Shown: one piece after another, positions 44,277-52,944 of the stretch | Layout of the letters: every line of letters begins with the position of its first letter | Position numbering within the stretch: the stretch's first letter is position 1 | Assembly (NCBI GenBank): GCA_009694745.1 | Contig: SHUF01000013.1 | Coordinates: forward strand, 1-56,662 | Reading direction: 5' to 3' | Source: Acidobacteriota bacterium | GTDB taxonomy: Bacteria; Acidobacteriota; Vicinamibacteria; Vicinamibacterales; SCN-69-37 | Length of the DNA stretch: 56,662 bases | Position numbers and translations under genes: made by a program | Notes under the pieces: generated by a model | Database searches by the model: none | Seen by the model: the letters and a program-made list of their open reading frames with translations, nothing else | What the model was told of the DNA's origin: nothing

Positions 44277-45506
44277 TCAGGGTGTGGGATATGTTCGCGC
44301 GACGTAGTCGTCCACGAGCGACAGGAAGGCTGCCGCCAGTTCGGAGTACGTGCCCCGCAGCGACGTGACGTGCTGGCCGTCGATGTAAATCGGACAGTTG
44401 GGTGACTCACCGGTGCCCGGCAGGGAGATCCCGATGTTCGCCGCTTTTGATTCACCGGGGCCATTGACGACGCAGCCCATGACGGCCACGGTCATGGTTT
44501 CCACACCGGGGTGCTTTGTTTTCCAGACGGGCATCATCTCTCGCACGTAGCCCTGGATGCGTTCGGCCAGTTCCTGGAACGTCGTAGACGTGGTGCGGCC
44601 GCAACCCGGGCAGGCCGTGATCGCGGGTGAGAACGCACGGAGCCCTAGCGCCTGCAGGATTTCGCAGGCGGCGTACACTTCTTCGCGCCGGTCACCATCG
44701 GGCCGCGGCGTGAGCGAGACACGAATCGTGTCGCCAATGCCTTCAGCCAGCAGTACACCCAGCGCCGCAGCGGACCAGGCAATGCCTTTGATCCCCATGC
44801 CGGCTTCAGTGAGACCCAGATGCAGCGGTTGGTGGGTCTTGCGCGCCAGGTCGCGATACACACTGATCAAATCGCGTGGCCGCGACACTTTGCACGAGAT
44901 GATGATCTGGTCGGTGCGCAGGCCGCAGTCGAGTGCCAGTTCCGTGGACTGCAGTGCCGAGAGCACCATGCATTCGTTCACAATGTCCTCGGACGACTTG
45001 CCGAGGTTGCGGTCCGTGTTCTCCTGCATCTTGGCCATCACGAGTTCCTGATTCAGGGACCCGCCGTTCACGCCGATGCGCACCGGTTTCTGGTGCTCCA
45101 CTGCAACCTGGCAGATGGTGGAGAACTGCTCGTCGCGTCGGCGTCCCGTGCCGACGTTGCCGGGATTGATGCGGTACTTGTCGAGCGCCGCCGCCGCGCC
45201 CGGATGCCGCGTCAGCAGTTGGTGGCCGTTGTAGTGGAAGTCTCCGATGAGTGGCGCCGTGCACCCCGCGTCGATCATGCGCTGCTTGATCTCGGGCACC
45301 GCGGCCGCCGCTTCCGGCGTGTTGACGGTGACGCGCACCATCTCGGAACCCGCCTCGGCCAGTTCCACACACTGGCGCGCGGTGGCTGCAGCATCGCTCG
45401 TATCGGTCATCGTCATGCTCTGCACAACGATAGGTGCGCCGCCGCCGACCTGGACTGCGCCCACGCGTACGCCGAATGTCTTGTGCAGCCGAACCGGGAT
45501 GGCCAT
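44277..45506 (-). CDS. ispG: 4-hydroxy-3-methylbut-2-en-1-yl diphosphate synthase
   Basis: Encodes 409 residues from ATG 45506 (MAIPVRLHKTF; a GTG/ATG further up is in frame). Family marks: QSMTMTDTSDAAAT, GDFHYNGH, INPGNVG, and the Fe-S cysteines in TACPGCGRTTS and in MGCVVNGPGE. IspG makes HMBPP from MEcPP, the seventh step of the MEP isoprenoid pathway, with a [4Fe-4S] cluster. No other MEP gene lies in the window. Confidence 0.95.
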   Translation of the reverse strand: MAIPVRLHKTFGVRVGAVQVGGGAPIVVQSMTMTDTSDAAATARQCVELAEAGSEMVRVTVNTPEAAAAVPEIKQRMIDAGCTAPLIGDFHYNGHQLLTRHPGAAAALDKYRINPGNVGTGRRRDEQFSTICQVAVEHQKPVRIGVNGGSLNQELVMAKMQENTDRNLGKSSEDIVNECMVLSALQSTELALDCGLRTDQIIISCKVSRPRDLISVYRDLARKTHQPLHLGLTEAGMGIKGIAWSAAALGVLLAEGIGDTIRVSLTPRPDGDRREEVYAACEILQALGLRAFSPAITACPGCGRTTSTTFQELAERIQGYVREMMPVWKTKHPGVETMTVAVMGCVVNGPGESKAANIGISLPGTGESPNCPIYIDGQHVTSLRGTYSELAAAFLSLVDDYVARTYPTP

Positions 45507-45603
45507 GAGAACGATCATACGACGGCCAGCCCGTCTGCACCGGAGTCACAAGGGATGATGGGCTCCAGCTGAGGGGCCGATAGAATGAGTTGGGGTGCTG
45601 TGT

Positions 45604-46455
45604 ATGGGCAGGATGAAGGTTGCGCTGATTGGCATGTTGGTGGTGGGTGTGGCGGGGTCAGCGATGGCCCAGGCTGTGACGGAGGCTGATCTGGGCCGGT
45701 TGGATGTGGCCGCGGCCGAGGTGACGCGCCATGCGGCGGTGCTCAAGGCGTCGGACGGGGCGTTGGCGTTCGAGGTGGACAGAGCCGTGGCTCTGCTCAA
45801 GCAAGAGATCATCTATCTGCGCGTCCGCCTGCGGCGTGAAGGCACTGTGCCGCGCACTGAGTACATCGACCTGCGTGACCGTCTTGAGACCCTGCGGGTG
45901 AAGGCCGTGGGCCAGAAGGTCACCGCGCATCCGGTGATTGGCGATGACCCCGTCAGTGGTGGGTGGATCGTTCCGGTTGGCACCGAGATGGACGTGAGAT
46001 TGCAGACGCCGCTCAGTTCCCGAACCGCCAGAGTGGAGCAGCGGTTCGAGGCGACGAGCGGGGTCGACTTGAAGATCAAGGGGGTCGTGGTGCTCCCGGC
46101 CGGCACGGTCGTCCGCGGATTTGTCGGATCGGTGCAGCCTGCGGGGCGCGTGGAGCGCCGTGGCAGCCTGACGTTGGCGTTTGACGAAATTGTGCTCGAG
46201 AAGGGGCCGATGCGGCTCAGAGCCTCGGTGACGCAGGCCCTCGACGGCAAGACGAGCGAGGACGTTAGCCGTACTGGAACCGGTGCCGCGATTGGCGCGA
46301 TCATCGGGGGACTGCTGGGGGGCGGCAAGGGTCTACTGGTCGGTGTGCTGGTTGGTGGCGGCGGTACGATTGCGGCGACTGACGGTACTGATGTGGATCT
46401 GCCGACCGGAACCCTGTTGCGGTTGCGGATCGATTCTCCGCTCGAGGTTCGATAG
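45604..46455 (+). CDS. Secreted protein with glycine-zipper segment
   Basis: Encodes about 283 residues with a signal peptide (MKVALIGMLVVGVAGSAMA; starts at 45604 or 45613). The middle (VPVGTEMDVRLQTPLSSRTA and VLPAGTVVRGFVGSVQPAGR) resembles a beta-rich TrbI/DUF-like module seen in other secreted Acidobacteria proteins. A glycine-zipper stretch (GAAIGAIIGGLLGGGKGLLV and onward) before the end could insert into or span a membrane. Role unknown. Confidence 0.75.
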   Translation: MGRMKVALIGMLVVGVAGSAMAQAVTEADLGRLDVAAAEVTRHAAVLKASDGALAFEVDRAVALLKQEIIYLRVRLRREGTVPRTEYIDLRDRLETLRVKAVGQKVTAHPVIGDDPVSGGWIVPVGTEMDVRLQTPLSSRTARVEQRFEATSGVDLKIKGVVVLPAGTVVRGFVGSVQPAGRVERRGSLTLAFDEIVLEKGPMRLRASVTQALDGKTSEDVSRTGTGAAIGAIIGGLLGGGKGLLVGVLVGGGGTIAATDGTDVDLPTGTLLRLRIDSPLEVR

Positions 46456-46464
46456 ACTCGGCGG

Positions 46465-46992
46465 ATGACGTCCGTCCCGGATCACGCGCGGCGAGTGGCC
46501 GCGACGGCAGAAGCTTTTGAAGCGTCGATGGCGCGATTCCTGTGGCGCGTGGAGCGGGCCTCCGATGCCGATGCCGAGCGGGTGCCGCCCGATGGCGGGT
46601 GGTCTGTGGCCGGCATTGCCTGGCATGTGGCCGTGACCAATGAACAATTCGCTGCGCTTGTTGATGGGTCGGTGCCGCTTGCGAATCCCCCCGAACCGGA
46701 CTTCAGGGAAACGCCTTTTTTCGAGATTACCGCCCTTGTCCCAGGCAAGCTTGAGGCCCCAGACAAGCTTCATCCACCCGAAGGTGTGACCAAGGGCGAG
46801 GCGTTGGCCCGGGCGCGTGCCTCGCAAGCGCGGCTGTCCAAGGCTCTGCGGGACATGCCGGAATCGCGTGGGTTATGGTCGGTCCGCTCCATTCTTGGCC
46901 AGGTCACCCTGTATCAAGTGGCCGAGTGGGCCACAGTCCATGTCGCACGCCATAACGCACAGGCGAAGCGCCTGATCTACAATTCCCAGTGA
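46465..46992 (+). CDS. DinB-family protein
   Basis: Encodes 175 residues that fit the DinB four-helix fold with metal-binding His residues: GWSVAGIAWHVAVTNEQF at the first helix pair and VAEWATVHVARHNAQ near the C-terminus. It starts 9 bases after the preceding gene, so it probably belongs to the same transcript. Many DinB proteins are thiol or metal dependent transferases; no substrate is evident. It is unlike the YfiT-type protein at 40822 except in fold. Confidence 0.85.
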   Translation: MTSVPDHARRVAATAEAFEASMARFLWRVERASDADAERVPPDGGWSVAGIAWHVAVTNEQFAALVDGSVPLANPPEPDFRETPFFEITALVPGKLEAPDKLHPPEGVTKGEALARARASQARLSKALRDMPESRGLWSVRSILGQVTLYQVAEWATVHVARHNAQAKRLIYNSQ

Positions 46993-47020
46993 TTCACCAC
47001 CTCCGGGGAGCGGCTTTCGC

Positions 47021-48496
47021 ATGTCCACACACACACTGAGTTCTGCCGCCGTCGTCGCGTTGAGCGGCGCCGTTGTTGCCACGATTTTCACGATGTCGCC
47101 CGTCAGAGCCCAGACGCCGACGGCCGAACAAGCCCTGATCACAAAAGCCCGTGGCATCCACGAGCGTGCCATCACGCTTGACACGCATGACGACATCAAC
47201 GCGAACAACTTCCGCGCTGACTGCAACTACACGATGCGCCTCACGACACAGGTGAACCTGCCGAAGATGAAAGAGGGCGGGCTGGACGTGACGTTCATGA
47301 TTGTCTACGTCGGCCAGGGCGCGCTGACCGAAGAGGGGTATGCGGGCGCATATCGACAGGCGGTGGAGAAGTTCGACGCCGTGCATCGCCTGACGAAGGA
47401 AATTGCGCCGAACGAAATCGAGTTGGCGCTGACGCCTGCGGATGTGGTGCGCATCGCGAAGAGCGGCAAGAAGGTGGCCGTCATCGGGATCGAGAATGGT
47501 TACGCGATCGGCACCGACCTGGAGCGGGTGAAGGAGTTCTGGACGCGCGGCGGCCGGTACATGTCACTGGCGCACAACGGCAACAGCCAGCTGGCAGACT
47601 CGAACAGCACCGAAGCAGCCAACGGTGGCATTCACGGCGGCCTGAGCCCACTGGGCAAGCAGGTGATTGCCGAGATGAACAAGTGGGGGATCATGGTGGA
47701 CATCTCCCATCCGTCCAAGCAGGCCAACCTGCAGGCGATTGCGCTGTCGAAGGCGCCGGTGATCGCGTCGCACTCATCAGTGCGCGCCCTCGCCAATCAC
47801 ACGCGCAACATGGACGACGAGCTGCTGCTCGCGCTCAAGAAAAATGGCGGCGTGATGCAGACGGTGGCGTTTGCCACTTACGTGAAGGTTGATGACAAAG
47901 CGGCCGACCGGCAGGCCGCAACGACCGCACTGAACACCGAATTTGGTATTACCGCGCCCGCAGGTCGCGGTGGTGGCGGCGGTGGGCGGGCCGGCGGCGC
48001 CGCCGCAGGGGCTGCTGGTGCCCAGGGACGTGGGCAGGGGACCACGCCGGCGGCACCGCCGCCCTGTTCAATCGAGGATCCAAACACGGGGACCGCACCG
48101 CAGGCGGCGCGTGGGGGCGGGGCTGGTCGTGGCGGCAATCAGGCGGCCCTTGCCGCGCTGACTCCGGAACGTCGTGCGGAGTACCACGCGAAGTTGGCGG
48201 CCATTCAGGCCAAGTACCCGGTGCCGGCGCGTGCGACCGTCTCGGATTTTGTGGACCACATCGACTATGCCGTGAAACTCATCGGCATCGATCACGTGGG
48301 CATTTCGTCGGATTTTGACGGCGGGGGCGGGGTGACCGGCTGGAACAGCGCGGCGGAGACCTTCAACGTGACCCTGGAGCTGGTGCGGCGTGGCTATACC
48401 GAGGAACAGGTCGGCAAGATGTGGAGCGGCAATCTGTTGCGGGTGTGGGCAGAGGTTGAAAAGGTGGCCAAACAGCTCCAGGCCGGGTCGAAGTAG
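47021..48496 (+). CDS. Secreted M19-type membrane dipeptidase with Gly/Arg insert
   Basis: Encodes 491 residues, with a signal peptide (1-32, ending VRA-QT). The renal-dipeptidase (M19) metal ligands are visible: TLDTHDDIN (His and Asp), the bridging Glu in VIGIENGYAIG, VDISHPSK and IASHSSVRAL, and IDHVGISSDFDGGGG. A low-complexity insert of about 60 residues (PAGRGGGGGGRAGGAAAGAA and a second AARGGGAGRGGNQAAL) sits inside the catalytic barrel's loop region. The enzyme cleaves dipeptides. A hairpin terminator follows. Confidence 0.9.
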   Translation: MSTHTLSSAAVVALSGAVVATIFTMSPVRAQTPTAEQALITKARGIHERAITLDTHDDINANNFRADCNYTMRLTTQVNLPKMKEGGLDVTFMIVYVGQGALTEEGYAGAYRQAVEKFDAVHRLTKEIAPNEIELALTPADVVRIAKSGKKVAVIGIENGYAIGTDLERVKEFWTRGGRYMSLAHNGNSQLADSNSTEAANGGIHGGLSPLGKQVIAEMNKWGIMVDISHPSKQANLQAIALSKAPVIASHSSVRALANHTRNMDDELLLALKKNGGVMQTVAFATYVKVDDKAADRQAATTALNTEFGITAPAGRGGGGGGRAGGAAAGAAGAQGRGQGTTPAAPPPCSIEDPNTGTAPQAARGGGAGRGGNQAALAALTPERRAEYHAKLAAIQAKYPVPARATVSDFVDHIDYAVKLIGIDHVGISSDFDGGGGVTGWNSAAETFNVTLELVRRGYTEEQVGKMWSGNLLRVWAEVEKVAKQLQAGSK

Positions 48497-48524
48497 ATCC
48501 TCGCTATTAATAAGGATACAAAAC

Positions 48525-48549
48525 GGCGCGGGCCCCTGGCTCCGCGCCT
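48525..48549 (+). terminator. Hairpin terminator after the dipeptidase
   Basis: A 7-bp stem GGCGCGG (48525-48531) with CCGCGCC (48542-48548) around a 10-base loop, preceded by AAAA and followed by TTCATT. It lies 29 bases after the dipeptidase stop. The T-run is poor, so efficiency is doubtful. Confidence 0.5.
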
Positions 48550-48645
48550 TCATTCCATCCCCAGCTTCTTCCGCTTCAAAAACAGGCCTTTTCTCGAAAT
48601 CCCAAGCAATTTCGCTGCATCTGACACCCGGCCGGCCATGTACTC
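48550..48645 (-). pseudogene. Remnant C-terminus of a sigma-54 activator (Fis-type HTH)
   Basis: Minus-strand codons read GRVSDAAKLLGISRKGLFLK and end RKKLGME at a TGA at 48550-48552. This is the Fis-type DNA-binding helix-turn-helix that closes NtrC-family sigma-54 activators. Nothing upstream on that strand resembles the AAA+ domain, so it is a tail left after deletion. A tiny intact HTH protein is the less likely alternative. Confidence 0.6.
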
Positions 48646-48769
48646 GGCGCCATGGCTCCTGCTGCCGGCCGCCGCACTCTTCGTCGTTGTGCTGGCGCTG
48701 CAGGCGGTGGCCGGTGCGAGGCCCGGTTTCACCGGGTCCGTCGTTGACACACCGGCCGCGCGCCGATAG
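48638..48769 (+). pseudogene. Possible remnant of an ABC permease C-terminus
   Basis: A 43-residue frame beginning with ATG 48638 reads MYSAPWLLLPAAALFVVVLA and on to a tail ending in TAG. The APWLLLPAAALFVVVLAL run resembles the last helix of dipeptide-type ABC permeases (…PWLLLFPGLAIFLTVLAFNL…). It overlaps the Fis remnant by a few bases on the other strand. It may instead be a true one-helix protein. Confidence 0.3.
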
Positions 48770-48794
48770 CCTCCGAAAGGACGATGAAAATCCG

Positions 48795-49679
48795 ATGAAC
48801 CTCAGCGGCGTATTTCCTCCGGTGCCGACACCGTTTGATCCGGTGACCGGCGCATTCACGCCGGCAGCTCTGGCAGACAACATCAACCGGCTGCTGCGCG
48901 CGCCCGTGGCCGGGGTACTCGTGCTCGGCTCAAATGGTGAAGCCGGCCTCCTCGATGAGAGCGAGGCCGATCACGTCGTCGTTGCCGCCCGCGCCGTGGT
49001 GCCGACTGGCCGAACGCTGCTGGTGGGCGCCGGGCGCGAGTCCACGCGTGGCACCATCGCCGCGTGCGTGCGTGCAGCGGGCAACGGTGCAGACAGTGTG
49101 CTCGTGCGCGCCCCGTCGTTTTTCAAGGCGCAGATGACCCACGAGGCTCTCGTCATGCACTACCGCGCCGTGGCCGACGCGTCGCCGGTACCCGTAATGC
49201 TCTACAACGTGCCCGGCATGGCGGGCTTCAGCCTCACGCTGCCCATGGTGCGCACGCTCGCGGCGCACCCGAACGTGATCGGGATCAAGGAAACCAGCAA
49301 CGACCTGGAGCGCCTCGGCCAGTTCGCGGCGATCGCCGACAGCGCGTTTGACGTACTGGTGGGCTGGGCGCCGGTGGCACACTCAGCAGCGGTGGCGGGA
49401 GCGCGCGGCGCCATCATTGCCGTGGCCAACGTGCTGCCGGACGAGTGCACGCACCTGTGGTCGCTGGCCACCACGGGCCGGCACGCTGAGGCGCTTGTGC
49501 TGCAGCGCCGCATCACCGCAATCGCACAACTGGTGTCGAGCGTGCATGGTGTGGCCGGCCTCAAATGCGCGCTCGATCTGGTGGGCGCGTATGGCGGGCC
49601 CGTGCGTGCGCCACTCCTGCCGGTGAGCGCGGCCGTGGCCGAAGACATCCGCTCCGCGCTCGTTCAGTGGCAATCGTGA
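48795..49679 (+). CDS. DHDPS/NAL-family class I aldolase
   Basis: Encodes 294 residues from ATG 48795. The TIM-barrel lyase family is clear: GVFPPVPTPFDPVTGAF, LVLGSNGEAGLLDESE, YNVPGMAGF with the catalytic Tyr, and VIGIKETSNDL with the Schiff-base Lys. Being unpaired with lysine genes, it is likely a DapA paralogue acting on another 2-oxo acid. It leads an operon-like run with the class V aminotransferase 22 bases later. Confidence 0.9.
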   Translation: MNLSGVFPPVPTPFDPVTGAFTPAALADNINRLLRAPVAGVLVLGSNGEAGLLDESEADHVVVAARAVVPTGRTLLVGAGRESTRGTIAACVRAAGNGADSVLVRAPSFFKAQMTHEALVMHYRAVADASPVPVMLYNVPGMAGFSLTLPMVRTLAAHPNVIGIKETSNDLERLGQFAAIADSAFDVLVGWAPVAHSAAVAGARGAIIAVANVLPDECTHLWSLATTGRHAEALVLQRRITAIAQLVSSVHGVAGLKCALDLVGAYGGPVRAPLLPVSAAVAEDIRSALVQWQS

Positions 49680-49701
49680 GATATACGCGAAGAATCTGAC
49701 C

Positions 49702-50817
49702 ATGCCGAAATCTGCACTGCCCACCACGCCACGCCTCCTCATGGGACCCGGTCCGTCTCCCGTTTCGGATCGCGTCATGCAGGCCATGGTCGCACCTCCG
49801 CGATCGCACCTCGACCCGGAGTTCGTCCTCCTGCTCGACGACGTTCGCTCCAGGTTGACGACCCTGTTTCAGGCGCCGGACGATCACTTCACCTTCGCGC
49901 TCTCGGGCACGGGCACCACAGGCATGGATGCCGCCGCTGCGAATCTGCTTGAGCCAGGCATGATGGTGCTCTGTATCGTCAACGGCTACTTCGGGGACCG
50001 GCTTGCGCAGGTGTGCGCGCTGCATGGCGCGTTTGTCGAGCGGCTCGAGGGCGAATGGGGACAAGCGATCGATCCCGCGCAAGTAGAGCGGGCGATGGGC
50101 GACGGGCGTTTCGATGTGGTCGCCATTGTCCACGGCGAAACGTCCACCGGTGTGGTCAATCCCGTGGGGGACATCGCCGCGATCGCGCGGCAACACGACG
50201 CTCTGTTAATCGTCGATGCGGTGACGTCGCTGGGCACCGTGCCGGTGGACGTGGCATCGTGGAATGCGGACGCCTGTTATTCCTGCTCGCAGAAAGGCAT
50301 TGGCGCGCCGTCGGGCCTTGCGCCGATCACCTTCTCCGCACGCATCTGCCAGCGGCGCCCAGGCACTCCGCCATTTTCACTCGACGTCCGGAAGCTCGAA
50401 GACTTCTGGGTCCGGCGCAAATATCACCATACAATTTCCGCGCCCATGATCTACGCGCTGCACGCGGCCCTCGCCGAGGCCGCTGAAGAGGGCCTCGAGG
50501 CGCGCTGGAAGCGGCATGCGGACGTGCACGACGCGTTGGTCTCCGGACTGGACGCCATCGGTCTTCGCCTGCTTCCGGCTCCCGGTCACCGCCTCCACAG
50601 CCTGAATGCCGTGTGTGTGCCCGACGGCGTGGATGCGTCCGAGGTGAAGGATCGCATGCTGGCCAAGCACCAGATCGAAATTGGCGCCGGACTCGGACCG
50701 CTCGCGGGCAAGATCTGGCGAATCGGGTTGATGGGAAGCGGCGCCACCATCCACAATGTGGAGAGGGTGGTGACGGCGCTTGCAAAGTCGCTTGGCCGCA
50801 CACCTCACAAGAGGTAG
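49702..50817 (+). CDS. Class V aminotransferase, serine/alanine-glyoxylate type
   Basis: Encodes 371 residues. Marks of the class V family: LLMGPGPSPVSDRVMQAM, SGTGTTGMDAAAANLL, HGETSTGVVNP, IVDAVTSLGTVPVDV with the PLP Asp, and the PLP lysine in YSCSQKGIGAPSG. The C-terminus has WRIGLMGSGATIHNVERV. It transfers the amino group of Ala or Ser to glyoxylate. The pairing with an aldolase could mean a hydroxy-amino-acid or glyoxylate route; this is inference. Confidence 0.9.
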   Translation: MPKSALPTTPRLLMGPGPSPVSDRVMQAMVAPPRSHLDPEFVLLLDDVRSRLTTLFQAPDDHFTFALSGTGTTGMDAAAANLLEPGMMVLCIVNGYFGDRLAQVCALHGAFVERLEGEWGQAIDPAQVERAMGDGRFDVVAIVHGETSTGVVNPVGDIAAIARQHDALLIVDAVTSLGTVPVDVASWNADACYSCSQKGIGAPSGLAPITFSARICQRRPGTPPFSLDVRKLEDFWVRRKYHHTISAPMIYALHAALAEAAEEGLEARWKRHADVHDALVSGLDAIGLRLLPAPGHRLHSLNAVCVPDGVDASEVKDRMLAKHQIEIGAGLGPLAGKIWRIGLMGSGATIHNVERVVTALAKSLGRTPHKR

Positions 50818-50821
50818 GCGC

Positions 50822-52261
50822 ATGGTTCGTCGATATGGACTCGTGGTCATCGCCGTTGTTGCGATGGCCTGTGTCACCAATCCCGCCACCGGACGCCCCC
50901 AGCTCAATCTGTTGTCCGAGGCTCAGGAGATTGCTCTGGGCCGCGAGGCCGATCAGCAGATTCGCGCCGAGATGGGGGTGTACGACGACGCGGGTTGGCA
51001 GGCCTACGTCACCCGCGTGGGCATGGCGATGGCAAAAAAATCGCATCGCCCAAACCTGCCCTGGTCCTTTGTCGTTGTAGACGCTTCAGCGGTGAATGCG
51101 TTTGCCTTGCCGGGCGGGTTCATCTACGTCACGCGCGGCATTCTGCCATTCCTGCAGAGTGAAGCGGAACTCGCGAACGTGCTGGGGCATGAGATTGCAC
51201 ACGTCACGGCACTCCATGGCGCCAGTGCGTATTCGAAACAGCAGCTCACCGGCCTCGGCCTCGGGTTGGGGCGCATCCTCGCGCCTGAGCGGTACGGTGG
51301 TGTCTTTGGCGGGCTTGAGATGGCCATGAGTCTGGCGTTTCTCAAACACGGCCGCGATGCCGAACGCGAGGCCGATCGCCTCGGCGTGGGCTACGCGTCG
51401 GCAAGCGGATGGGATCCGGCGGGGATGGTCGGTCTGCTCAGCACGCTCGGCCGCCTGTCGGAAGCCTCGGGGTCGAGTCGCGGTGTGCCGAATTTTCTCA
51501 CGGCGCATCCCTTGCCCGAAGACCGCATCGCCGCCGTAAAAGATCTGGTCACGGCGGAGGGACCGGGCGCACAGACAGTGGATGCGGCGGAGTTCAGCGG
51601 GCGGTTGCCTGGTGTGGTGTGGGGCGACAGCCGGGAGCAGGGAATCGTGCGCGGCCGTGAGTTCGTGCATCCCATCCTGCGGATCGCCCTTCGATTCCCC
51701 GACGGATGGGAAATCAGCAATAGTGCTTCGCAGGTCACGGCCCAGCCTGCCGGCGAGGCTCAGGCCGCAGTGGTGCTGCGAGTGGTGTCGAACGCCAGCG
51801 GAGGGCCGGCCCAGACGGCGCGGACCCAGATGGCGCGGACCCAGATGGCGGCCGCGAAGCTCACCGAAGTCAGCGGCGGCGAAACGACGATCAACGGCCA
51901 GCGTGCCTATGTCGGCACCTACCGCGGTGAGCAGGAGGTTGTGCGCGCGGCGTTCATCGTCGCCGGGTCAACAACGTACCTGGTGGCAGGCGTTGCCACC
52001 TCCCAGGCATTTGGCAGTGCCCAGGGCACATTCGCCAACACGATCGAGTCGTTCCGTACGATGACACAGGCCGAAGCGGATCAGATCCAACCCTTCCGCG
52101 TTGGCCAATACAGTGTGCGATCGGGCGACACGTGGACGTCGATCGCCTCGTCCGCAGCACCGCGGCCGATTGGCCCTGCCACGCTCGCCATCATGAACGG
52201 CGCCACGGCCGCCTCCAGACCGCCGGTGAGCGCGCGCATCCGCGTCGTGGTCAGCGGCTGA
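50822..52261 (+). CDS. M48-family metallopeptidase lipoprotein with C-terminal extension
   Basis: Encodes 479 residues from ATG 50822. An N-terminal lipobox (VVAMAC, Cys19) suggests lipid anchoring. The zinc site HEIAH (in LGHEIAHVTALHGA) with the third ligand in HGRDAEREADRLG places it in BepA/LoiP-like M48 enzymes. After about 250 residues a C-terminal part follows with PDGWEISNSASQ and a last about 60 residues ending in a LysM-like VRSGDTWTSIAS. A 15-base tandem duplication at 51817-51846 yields ARTQMARTQM. It may clip damaged outer-membrane proteins. Its stop overlaps the mtgA start. Confidence 0.9.
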   Translation: MVRRYGLVVIAVVAMACVTNPATGRPQLNLLSEAQEIALGREADQQIRAEMGVYDDAGWQAYVTRVGMAMAKKSHRPNLPWSFVVVDASAVNAFALPGGFIYVTRGILPFLQSEAELANVLGHEIAHVTALHGASAYSKQQLTGLGLGLGRILAPERYGGVFGGLEMAMSLAFLKHGRDAEREADRLGVGYASASGWDPAGMVGLLSTLGRLSEASGSSRGVPNFLTAHPLPEDRIAAVKDLVTAEGPGAQTVDAAEFSGRLPGVVWGDSREQGIVRGREFVHPILRIALRFPDGWEISNSASQVTAQPAGEAQAAVVLRVVSNASGGPAQTARTQMARTQMAAAKLTEVSGGETTINGQRAYVGTYRGEQEVVRAAFIVAGSTTYLVAGVATSQAFGSAQGTFANTIESFRTMTQAEADQIQPFRVGQYSVRSGDTWTSIASSAAPRPIGPATLAIMNGATAASRPPVSARIRVVVSG

Positions 52262-52944
52262 TGAGGCGAGCGCTGCGAATCGCGCTGGCGGCCACCGCGA
52301 TCGTCTTCGCGATGCTCTCGTATACGTGGGTGACACTACCGGACGTGCACGCGCTCGCGAAGACACCACCGCCATCGACCGCGTTCATGCGTATGCGAGA
52401 GGCACAGGCCGCCGCCCAGGACCGCACCCCGAGGCGACGGCACCAGTGGGTGAGTTACGACCGCATCTCGCCGAACCTGAAGCGCGCCGTCCAGGTGGCC
52501 GAGGATGCGGCGTTCTGGGAGCACCAGGGCCTGGACTTCGACGAGATTCGCGCGTCACTCGAGTCCAACTGGGAGCGTGGAGAATTCGCGCGCGGCGCGT
52601 CCACCATCACGCAGCAACTTGCGAAAAATTTATACCTGTCACCATCACGCAACCCGTATCGGAAAGTGCGTGAGTTGTTCATCACGCGACGGCTCGAAGC
52701 GGAACTGTCCAAGCGCCGCATCTTTGAGCTCTACCTGAATCTGATCGAGTGGGGCGATGGCATCTGGGGCGCGCAGGCGGCTTCGCTTGTGTACTTCGGG
52801 ATTCCGGCGTCGGATCTGAACCAGACGCAGGCCGCGCTGCTGGCCGGCGCGATCATCAACCCACGGGTTTACAGTCCCGCGCGGCCGAACGCACGGCTGC
52901 TGCGCCGGCAGCAGATCATTCTGTCGAGGATGGGCTCGGAGTAG
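52261..52944 (+). CDS. mtgA: Monofunctional peptidoglycan glycosyltransferase
   Basis: Encodes 227 residues with one N-terminal helix and a glycosyltransferase 51 domain: EDAAFWEHQGLDFDEIRASL with the catalytic Glu, RGASTITQQLAKNLYLSPSR, KRRIFELYLNLIEWGDGIWG, and AALLAGAIINPRVYSP. It polymerises lipid II without a transpeptidase domain. ATG 52261 overlaps the M48 stop (TGATG). The 3' end overlaps the NlpC gene by 29 bases. Confidence 0.95.
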   Translation: MRRALRIALAATAIVFAMLSYTWVTLPDVHALAKTPPPSTAFMRMREAQAAAQDRTPRRRHQWVSYDRISPNLKRAVQVAEDAAFWEHQGLDFDEIRASLESNWERGEFARGASTITQQLAKNLYLSPSRNPYRKVRELFITRRLEAELSKRRIFELYLNLIEWGDGIWGAQAASLVYFGIPASDLNQTQAALLAGAIINPRVYSPARPNARLLRRQQIILSRMGSE

